A stretch of DNA of 5,226 nt from Planctomycetaceae bacterium (GTDB lineage Bacteria; Planctomycetota; Planctomycetia; Pirellulales; Thermoguttaceae): positions 1 to 5,226 of the forward strand of contig JAIRPZ010000035.1 of NCBI GenBank assembly GCA_031256755.1, read 5' to 3'. Both the position numbers and the translations under genes were made by a program. Under the pieces are notes generated by a model. It ran no database searches and was not told the DNA's origin. It worked only from the letters and a program-made list of their open reading frames with translations. This document shows, one piece after another, positions 1 through 4,120 of this stretch. Numbering within the stretch: position 1 is the first letter of the stretch; each line of letters begins with the position of its first letter.

Positions 1-767
1 TTGACACCGATCAGCGTCTGGCTTTTATCTCTGCCGCCTTCGGCAACAAGCACCGTCAGATCAACATGATCTTCTTCATATCCGTAAGCATCCCATTTAT
101 TGTTTGTGACGGCATCAAACCAATCCCGCAATACATAATACGTTGCCCAATAGTCCTTGCTTGCCTGTGTTTGGTAACCCGCCGCCACCCACGCCTGCTT
201 ATTGGGGTCCCAATACGTATTATTGTGTGCCTCCCAGCGTCCCGCCTCCTGATTCCATTCCTGAAGTGCCCACATGCCGACGGAGCCGCTCGTGATGTCC
301 AATTTGCCGGATGTCTCGTGTACAATTTCCCAAACGGCTAACTGGAAAATGGAAGCGTACAAGGGATTGTTCGGTGTATAATCGTCATTGTACGCCTTCG
401 TGTACACATGATCAAACAGGGATTGAAGTTGCAACTTTTGCAAGTCAGAATAAAATGCGGAATCCGCATCCGCCAGCGACATCGTTTGATAAACTTGTCC
501 GATACCGGAATTCATCGCATTGCTTGTCGGGGTTGATAAATCAATACAAAAGACCCTGAAATCGGTATTGGTATCCAAATCTGTCACATACTGTCCGTCC
601 GTGTACCGACCGCCGGGTGCGGCTCCGCCCCCGAAAACGGTAAACTTAAATTGTCCCGACAACTGATTCTCTGTCGGTCTGCCGACTAACGTGTCCGCAA
701 AAAGGCTTGCTGTCGAAAAAACAACCAAAGCGGCAACGGCAACGGTAAAAGTCATTAAAGTTTTCAT
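1..767 (-). CDS. Secreted thioester-domain-like protein, left tandem copy, C-terminus cut by window edge (PEP-CTERM expected)
   Basis: The frame is open from ATG (765-767) to the window edge, 255 full codons with no stop or frameshift, so this is a live gene truncated only by the window. Residues 1-24 form a signal peptide (MKT start, hydrophobic core, likely cleavage after LFA before DTLVG). The mature part is over 80% identical by eye to the complete paralogue at 1125-1997. It keeps a single Cys (C74, in VFCID) and the FQLAVW motif with Q142. In Gram-positive surface adhesins these two motifs form a Cys-Gln internal thioester, so a covalent-adhesion domain is the best guess. A W-rich stretch follows (about residues 166-221). 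The missing C-terminus should carry a PEP-CTERM tail by homology. The start is fixed by GGAGGA six bases upstream. A sigma-54 promoter and paired upstream sites precede it. Family and export are confident; thioester chemistry is inferred. Confidence 0.85.
   Translation of the reverse strand, partial: MKTLMTFTVAVAALVVFSTASLFADTLVGRPTENQLSGQFKFTVFGGGAAPGGRYTDGQYVTDLDTNTDFRVFCIDLSTPTSNAMNSGIGQVYQTMSLADADSAFYSDLQKLQLQSLFDHVYTKAYNDDYTPNNPLYASIFQLAVWEIVHETSGKLDITSGSVGMWALQEWNQEAGRWEAHNNTYWDPNKQAWVAAGYQTQASKDYWATYYVLRDWFDAVTNNKWDAYGYEEDHVDLTVLVAEGGRDKSQTLIGV
70..181. repeat. 112-bp stretch identical to 1306-1417
   Basis: This part of the left gene (roughly residues 196-233) has no base difference from the right gene at 1306-1417, third codon positions included, while neighbouring stretches differ every few to few tens of bases. 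Recent gene conversion is the simplest explanation. Confidence 0.75.
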
Positions 768-773
768 GGCTAG

Positions 774-779
774 TCCTCC
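774..779 (-). promoter_or_regulatory. Ribosome binding site of the left PEP-CTERM gene
   Basis: The minus strand reads GGAGGA, six bases before the ATG at 765-767. This strong Shine-Dalgarno sequence fixes the start of the truncated gene. Confidence 0.85.
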
Positions 780-833
780 AATAATAGAGTGGTGATCGTT
801 CGTAATTACAGGTTGATCGGCAATAAAATGATG

Positions 834-849
834 AGCAGATTCCATGCCA
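834..849 (-). promoter_or_regulatory. Sigma-54 (-24/-12) promoter of the left PEP-CTERM gene
   Basis: The minus strand reads TGGCATGGAATCTGCT. Against the sigma-54 consensus TGGCACG-N4-TTGCW it differs at only two positions, with the invariant GG and GC at exactly the required 10-bp gap. Transcription would begin near 823, leaving a leader of about 56 bases. The same element sits at the matching place before the right copy. In proteobacteria, PEP-CTERM genes are known to be controlled through RpoN and the PrsK/PrsR two-component system, which fits. No sigma-54 or activator gene is in the window. Confidence 0.75.
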
Positions 850-865
850 AATGACCTGTTTTTGA

Positions 866-880
866 CAAAAATACCTGTTT
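866..880 (-). promoter_or_regulatory. Conserved 15-bp motif upstream of left sigma-54 promoter
   Basis: The minus strand AAACAGGTATTTTTG is repeated exactly at 2126-2140 before the other copy. It lies 17 bp upstream of the -24 element here and 37 bp there, the difference being a 20-base insertion in the right unit. It may be an extra protein site or simply retained homology. A second AAACAGGT-like sequence overlaps 853-860. Confidence 0.4.
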
Positions 881-969
881 ATTTGTGGAAGAGAAAATAA
901 TAAGAGCGAAAGATCAGGTGTTCAGCCGGCTCAAGACAGTATTCCGTCAATGTACGCTCCGAAAGAAAC

Positions 970-1019
970 ATGTATCAAAATCAACCATGTATATGACTGT
1001 ATGTATTATTTTGATACAT
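970..1019 (-). promoter_or_regulatory. Inverted-repeat site, candidate enhancer (activator) site of the left PEP-CTERM gene
   Basis: ATGTATCAAAAT (970-981) and its exact reverse complement ATTTTGATACAT (1008-1019) are separated by 26 bases. The centre is about 172 bp upstream of the predicted sigma-54 start, typical for an enhancer-binding-protein site. The same arrangement is found before the right copy. It could also be a hairpin in the transcript reading past the right gene, but the strong terminator at 1046-1080 comes first. The binding protein is unknown; a PrsR-like activator is the natural candidate. Confidence 0.6.
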
Positions 1020-1045
1020 TTTGACAAGGTTTTCACAATACCGAC

Positions 1046-1080
1046 AAAAAAACGGCAGGAACGGAAACCGTCCCCGCCGT
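1046..1080 (-). terminator. Intrinsic terminator of the right PEP-CTERM gene
   Basis: On the minus strand a 13-bp stem (1068-1080 with 1052-1064, eleven Watson-Crick and two G-U pairs) closes a three-base loop. It runs into seven T residues (1046-1052, the first of which closes the stem). It starts about 45 bp after the TAG stop at 1125-1127. It should stop read-through into the left copy, making the two genes separate transcription units. Confidence 0.85.
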
Positions 1081-1124
1081 CACCCTTCCAACATTCTTTT
1101 TTTTCACCAATAAAGACCGGAAAC

Positions 1125-1997
1125 CTATTTTCTGCGGAATCTTCTTGCCGCAGCAAGACCGGTCAAGCCCAATCCCATCACCAGCATCGTTGCCGGTTCC
1201 GGCGTGATCGCCGTATTTCCGTTAGTTGTTTCGTGTTTGACACCAATCAAGGTTTGGCTTACATTTCTTCCCCCATCGGCAACATACACAGTTAAATCAA
1301 CATGGTCTTCTTCATATCCGTAAGCATCCCATTTATTGTTTGTGACGGCATCAAACCAATCCCGCAATACATAATACGTTGCCCAATAGTCCTTGCTTGC
1401 CTGTGTTTGGTAACCCGTTGCAATCCACTCCTGCTTATCGGAATCCCAATACGTATTATTGTGTGCCTCCCAGCGTCCCGCTTCCTCATTCCATTCCTGA
1501 AGTGACCACATGCCGAAGGAGCCGCTCGTGATGTCCAATTTGCCGGATGTCTCGTGTACGATTTCCCAGACGGCTAACTGAAAAATGGAAGAATACAGAG
1601 GATCATTCGGCGTGTAATCATCGTTGTACGCCTTTGTATACACGTGATCAAAAAGGGATTGAAGCCGTTCCTTTTGCAAGTCGGAATAAAATGCGGAATC
1701 CGCATCGGCAAGAGACATAGTGTGATAGAGTTGTCCGACATTGCTGTTATTCATCGCACTGCTTGTGTATGTTGTATAATCCATGCAAAATACTCTGGAA
1801 TCAATACCGGTATCCAAATCTGTAACATATTGTCCGTCTGTGTACGAACCGCCGTTGCGGGCACCATGCATATAAACTGTAAAATTGAATTGACCCGTTA
1901 ATCGATTCTCTGTCGGTCTGCCGACTAACGTATCCGCAAAAAGGTCAATGGTTGAAAAAACAAATAAAGCGGCGAATGCAAAGGATAAAGTTTTCAT
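1125..1997 (-). CDS. PEP-CTERM-anchored secreted protein with thioester-domain-like motifs, right tandem copy
   Basis: Complete 290-residue protein. Residues 1-21 are a signal peptide (MKTLSF, hydrophobic core, likely cut at LFA|DT). The C-terminus is a textbook PEP-CTERM signal: P-E-P at 266-268, a hydrophobic segment (about 271-284) and a basic ARRFRRK end. Such tails are recognised by exosortase in the inner membrane for sorting to the cell surface or exopolysaccharide. The only cysteine, C71 (VFCMD), and Q140 in FQLAVW (139-144) match the two signature motifs of TED-type Cys-Gln thioester domains. The rest has nine tryptophans and no named domain I recognise. I chose ATG at 1995-1997 rather than an in-frame ATG at 2090: it has GGAG nine bases upstream, begins a proper signal peptide and matches the paralogue. 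The upstream ATG lies inside the predicted sigma-54 promoter. An intrinsic terminator lies about 45 bp past the TAG stop. Substrate or ligand unknown. Confidence 0.9.
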   Translation of the reverse strand: MKTLSFAFAALFVFSTIDLFADTLVGRPTENRLTGQFNFTVYMHGARNGGSYTDGQYVTDLDTGIDSRVFCMDYTTYTSSAMNNSNVGQLYHTMSLADADSAFYSDLQKERLQSLFDHVYTKAYNDDYTPNDPLYSSIFQLAVWEIVHETSGKLDITSGSFGMWSLQEWNEEAGRWEAHNNTYWDSDKQEWIATGYQTQASKDYWATYYVLRDWFDAVTNNKWDAYGYEEDHVDLTVYVADGGRNVSQTLIGVKHETTNGNTAITPEPATMLVMGLGLTGLAAARRFRRK

Positions 1998-2006
1998 GGT
2001 TAATGT

Positions 2007-2010
2007 CTCC
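2007..2010 (-). promoter_or_regulatory. Ribosome binding site of the right PEP-CTERM gene
   Basis: The minus strand reads GGAG, nine bases before the ATG at 1995-1997. It supports this start over the in-frame ATG at 2090. Confidence 0.7.
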
Positions 2011-2073
2011 GAAAGGTAAGGGTTGTTCTGATTTTTGCTGCCGTACAGGTTGTCCGGCAACAGAATGATTATA

Positions 2074-2089
2074 TGCATACCCCGTGCCA
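2074..2089 (-). promoter_or_regulatory. Sigma-54 (-24/-12) promoter of the right PEP-CTERM gene
   Basis: The minus strand reads TGGCACGGGGTATGCA. The -24 block TGGCACG is perfect, and the -12 block is ATGCA instead of TTGCA, with GG and GC 10 bp apart. Predicted transcription start is near 2063, giving a leader of about 66 bases. It is the better match of the two copies. The regulatory match in both paralogues, despite sequence drift around them, argues that it is functional. Confidence 0.82.
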
Positions 2090-2125
2090 AACCATGTTTT
2101 TTTACAAAAAAGACCGCCGGTTCTG

Positions 2126-2140
2126 CAAAAATACCTGTTT
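2126..2140 (-). promoter_or_regulatory. Conserved 15-bp motif upstream of right sigma-54 promoter
   Basis: This is an exact copy of the motif at 866-880, 37 bp upstream of the -24 element. Compared with the left unit about 20 bases (roughly two helical turns) are inserted between it and the promoter. Function unknown. Confidence 0.4.
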
Positions 2141-2215
2141 TTCAGGGAATTTTAAAAATCAAATGTCCGGCAGGATTGGGAACGGATTCCGTCAATGGAT
2201 TCTCCGCAAGAAATG

Positions 2216-2262
2216 TGCATCAGAATAAACCATGAACATGACCGGTGCATTATTTTGATACA
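2216..2262 (-). promoter_or_regulatory. Inverted-repeat site, candidate enhancer (activator) site of the right PEP-CTERM gene
   Basis: TGCATCAGAATAA (2216-2228) and TTATTTTGATACA (2250-2262) are inverted with two mismatches in 13 bases. The second arm and the following bases are almost identical to the left unit. The centre is about 176 bp upstream of the predicted sigma-54 start, close to the 172 bp of the other copy. The distal arm lies 161 bp from the -24 element here and 159 bp there. The site also lies about 150 bp upstream of the divergent atpD start, so an effect on atpD cannot be excluded. Confidence 0.55.
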
Positions 2263-2354
2263 TTTTGATCAGATTTTCACAATGCCGGAAAATCCGAAAA
2301 GATTTTCTCCGGCGGGATTTCTCCGTTTTAGGGAAAATAATTTTTGTCCCTGCC

Positions 2355-2383
2355 TTGTACATTCCCTTTTTTGCGGTTATAAT
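2355..2383 (+). promoter_or_regulatory. Sigma-70-type promoter of atpD
   Basis: TTGTAC (2355-2360) and a perfect TATAAT (2378-2383) are 17 bp apart. The start would be near 2390, giving a leader of about 33 bases before the ATG at 2423. This supports atpD being transcribed from its own housekeeping promoter, divergent from the sigma-54 gene to its left. Confidence 0.8.
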
Positions 2384-2422
2384 ATACCGAAATCGTCACA
2401 CCCACCTTTCAAACAGCACAGC

Positions 2423-3877
2423 ATGGCATCCCCGAATAAAAATATCGGTCGTATCACCCAAGTCATCGGTTCCACTTTCGATGCGGAATTTGCAGAAGAT
2501 CAACTGCCCGCTATTTATAACGCCGTCAAAATCGACAGCGAACAAAAAGGCATCAGTATTCACCTGACCGGTGAAATCCAGCAGCATCTCGGCGGCGGAA
2601 AAGTCCGCTGCGTCGCCCTCGGCACCACCGACGGACTCGTCCGGGGAATGGATTGTCTCGATACCGGTTCTCCCGTTTCCGTTCCTGTCGGCAAAGAAAC
2701 ACTCGGCCGCGTTTTCAACCTGCTCGGCGAACCGGTGGACAAAAAAGGTCCTGTCAATGCCACCGAATACCGCCCGATTCACCGCGATGCTCCGGCAATC
2801 ACCCAACTCGCCACCAAAACCGAAGTATTTCCCACCGGTATTAAGGTGATTGACCTTTTAACTCCGTTTGTCCGCGGCGGAAAAGCCGGTTTATTCGGCG
2901 GTGCCGGATTGGGGAAAACCGTTATTCTGCAAGAATTGATTGCCCGTATTGCTTCGAAATATGAAGGAAATTCGGTCTTTGCCGGTGTCGGCGAGCGCAC
3001 CCGCGAAGGAAACGACCTCTGGCTTGAAATGTCCGAAGCCAAAATCGGTGACACCGGACGAAGCGTGATTGACCAAACAACAATGGTTTTCGGTCAGATG
3101 AACGAACCGCCGGGGGCGCGTCTCCGGGTGGCTCTTTCCGCATTGACGATGGCGGAGTATTTCCGCGATGCGACCGGAACTGACGTGCTGCTCTTTGTGG
3201 ACAACATTTTCCGCTTTTCCCAAGCGGGTTCAGAAGTGTCGGCACTGCTCGGACGCATGCCGTCTGCGGTCGGTTATCAGCCGACACTGGCTTCGGAAAT
3301 GGGGGCATTGCAGGAACGGATTGCTTCCACGAGCCGCGGGGCGGTTACATCGGTGCAGGCGGTCTATGTTCCGGCGGACGACCCGACCGACCCGGCACCG
3401 GCAACGGCATTCGGGCAGTTGGACGCGTTCATTTATCTGGAACGGGCGATTTCCGAAAAGGGGATTTATCCGGCGGTGGATCCGCTGGCATCATCGAGTC
3501 GGGTGCTTGACCCGCAGTATGTCGGACAGCGGCATTACGATTGTGCGCGGCGGGTGCAGCGGACGTTGCAGCGGTATCGGGAATTGCAGGACATCATTGC
3601 GATTCTCGGCGTAGACGAATTAGCGGAAGAGGACAAACTCGTTGTTCATCGGGCAAGACGTATGGAGCGTTTCTTATCGCAGCCGTTTATGGTGGCGGAA
3701 GTATTCACCGGCAAGAAGGGGGAATTTACGCCGCTGGAAGACACGATACGCTCGTTTGAGGAAATTGCGGACGGCAAATGGGACCATTTATCGGAACAGG
3801 CGTTTATGTATGTCGGTTCGATTGAACAAGCCGCCGAACAGGAAGAAAAACTCCAAGCCGCCGCTAAGAAAAAGTAG
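2423..3877 (+). CDS. atpD: F1F0 ATP synthase subunit beta
   Basis: Catalytic beta subunit of F-type ATP synthase, 484 residues against about 460-480 usual. Domains in order: N-terminal beta-barrel (about 6-85), nucleotide-binding core with Walker A GGAGLGKT (159-166, K165/T166), GERTREGND (190-198, catalytic Glu and Arg), the VFGQMNEPPGARLRVAL stretch (222-238), Walker B LLFVDNIFRF (256-265), SAVGYQPTLASEMG (281-294), VYVPADDPTDPAPA (314-327), adenine-site GIYPAVDPL (347-355) and a DELSEED-type loop DELAEED (398-404). All key residues are present, so it should be active. The usual Walker A valine is Leu163. The frame is open back to 2195, but the family N-terminus starts at MASPNKN and the promoter lies in that extension, so I start at 2423. 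No clear Shine-Dalgarno precedes it. No atpC follows: the next gene is convergent. Codon usage switches inside the gene (see findings). Confidence 0.97.
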   Translation: MASPNKNIGRITQVIGSTFDAEFAEDQLPAIYNAVKIDSEQKGISIHLTGEIQQHLGGGKVRCVALGTTDGLVRGMDCLDTGSPVSVPVGKETLGRVFNLLGEPVDKKGPVNATEYRPIHRDAPAITQLATKTEVFPTGIKVIDLLTPFVRGGKAGLFGGAGLGKTVILQELIARIASKYEGNSVFAGVGERTREGNDLWLEMSEAKIGDTGRSVIDQTTMVFGQMNEPPGARLRVALSALTMAEYFRDATGTDVLLFVDNIFRFSQAGSEVSALLGRMPSAVGYQPTLASEMGALQERIASTSRGAVTSVQAVYVPADDPTDPAPATAFGQLDAFIYLERAISEKGIYPAVDPLASSSRVLDPQYVGQRHYDCARRVQRTLQRYRELQDIIAILGVDELAEEDKLVVHRARRMERFLSQPFMVAEVFTGKKGEFTPLEDTIRSFEEIADGKWDHLSEQAFMYVGSIEQAAEQEEKLQAAAKKK

Positions 3878-3935
3878 TCCTTGCCGGACGGGCGGTATTT
3901 TAATTGATAATTAGACGGCAGCAAGAAAGATAATG

Positions 3936-3974
3936 CGGCGGGGATTCGCCCGCCGTTTGTTTTCCAATTTTTTT
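3936..3974 (+). terminator. Intrinsic terminator of atpD
   Basis: A 7-bp all-GC stem CGGCGGG/CCCGCCG (3936-3942 with 3949-3955) with a six-base loop is followed by TTTGTTTT and, after four bases, another T run (to 3974). It starts about 59 bp after the TAG stop. It ends the atpD transcript before the convergent gene and leaves no room for an atpC. Confidence 0.8.
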
Positions 3975-4010
3975 GACAGGATAACAGGATTGTGCAGGAT
4001 TAAACAGGAG
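3975..4010. repeat. CAGGAT degenerate tandem repeat
   Basis: CAGGAT occurs at 3977-3982, 3985-3990 and 3995-4000, and as CAGGAG at 4005-4010, with steps of 8, 10 and 10 bases. It directly follows the T run of the atpD terminator. Strings of the type ACAGGAT-taACAGGAT recur between genes in many environmental bacterial genomes; their role is not known to me. Confidence 0.6.
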
Positions 4011-4068
4011 TCCTTGCCGGACAGGCATATTTGGGGCGTTTCCGAAATACCGCCCGTGCGACCGGCAC

Positions 4069-4089
4069 CGGCGGGCGCATGTCCCGCCG
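4069..4089. repeat. GC-rich hairpin after the DUF1559 gene
   Basis: CGGCGGG and CCCGCCG (4069-4075 and 4083-4089) form a stem identical to that of the atpD terminator, but with a seven-base loop and no T run on either strand. It lies about 30 bp past the DUF1559 stop and may end or protect that transcript. A competing stem GCCCG/CGGGC (4053-4057 with 4072-4076) overlaps it. Confidence 0.5.
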
Positions 4090-4120
4090 CTCATTCATCG
4101 GCCGTTTTCAAGGATCCGAG

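Larger units (their letters stand above)
768..1124. other. Intergenic control region between the tandem genes
   Basis: The 357 bp hold, from right to left, the right gene's terminator (1046-1080), the inverted-repeat site (970-1019), the 15-bp motif (866-880), the sigma-54 promoter (834-849) and the ribosome binding site (774-779). I see no coding sequence: the open frames here lack a start signal and overlap these sites. Confidence 0.7.
1..2286 (-). repeat. Tandem duplication: two PEP-CTERM units of about 1.23 kb
   Basis: Position 1 aligns with 1237, the start codon at 767 with 1997, the promoter at 849 with 2089, and the far upstream homology ends near 1044 and 2286. The duplicated unit therefore includes gene, leader, sigma-54 promoter and the paired upstream sites, not just the coding part. 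The coding parts differ by short indels in the signal peptide and near the cysteine. The best-matched stretches are the 3' half of the gene and the distal upstream site. Confidence 0.85.
1998..2422. other. Divergent control region between the right PEP-CTERM gene and atpD
   Basis: The 425 bp hold the ribosome binding site, sigma-54 promoter, 15-bp motif and inverted-repeat site of the minus-strand gene (2007-2262), then the atpD sigma-70 promoter (2355-2383). Homology to the other control region ends near 2286. A weak bulged hairpin near 2284-2311 occupies the place where the other unit has its terminator, but it lacks a T run. No coding sequence is supported. Confidence 0.7.
3876..4022. repeat. 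14-bp direct repeat flanking the atpD terminator
   Basis: AGTCCTTGCCGGAC occurs at 3876-3889 (its AG being the end of the atpD stop codon) and again at 4009-4022. The similarity continues loosely, with GGC and a TATTT in both. Each copy contains a small GTCC/GGAC inverted repeat. The two copies enclose the terminator and the CAGGAT repeat. Origin unknown. Confidence 0.6.
3888..4057. repeat. 13-bp inverted repeat across the convergent intergenic region
   Basis: ACGGGCGGTATTT (3888-3900) and its exact reverse complement AAATACCGCCCGT (4045-4057) enclose 144 bp containing the atpD terminator. The left arm overlaps the end of the first direct-repeat copy. It could be the footprint of a small mobile or REP-like element; no transposase or target duplication is visible. 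Confidence 0.5.

Noticed and set aside
66..341. Matching plus-strand open frames at 66-341 and 1302-1505 with nearly the same product
   Set aside because: Their similarity comes from lying antisense to the two paralogous genes; there is no ribosome binding site and no family.
885..1295. 136-codon plus-strand open frame
   Set aside because: It crosses the terminator and upstream sites and the 3' end of a real minus-strand gene, has no ribosome binding site, and its product resembles no family.
1998..2090. In-frame upstream start for the right PEP-CTERM gene
   Set aside because: The ATG at 2090 overlaps the predicted sigma-54 promoter. The start at 1997 has a ribosome binding site, a proper signal peptide and agrees with the paralogue.
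2284..2311. Bulged hairpin as a terminator for a lost third gene copy
   Set aside because: The stem is imperfect, has no T run on the minus strand, and homology with the other unit ends before it.
2195..2422. In-frame N-terminal extension of atpD by 76 residues
   Set aside because: The family N-terminus begins at MASPNKN, the extension has no resemblance to a beta subunit, and both the atpD promoter and the neighbour's upstream site lie inside it.
2396..3308. Several minus-strand open frames of 90-136 codons within atpD
   Set aside because: They are antisense shadows of a strongly conserved gene, with low-complexity basic products and no start signals.
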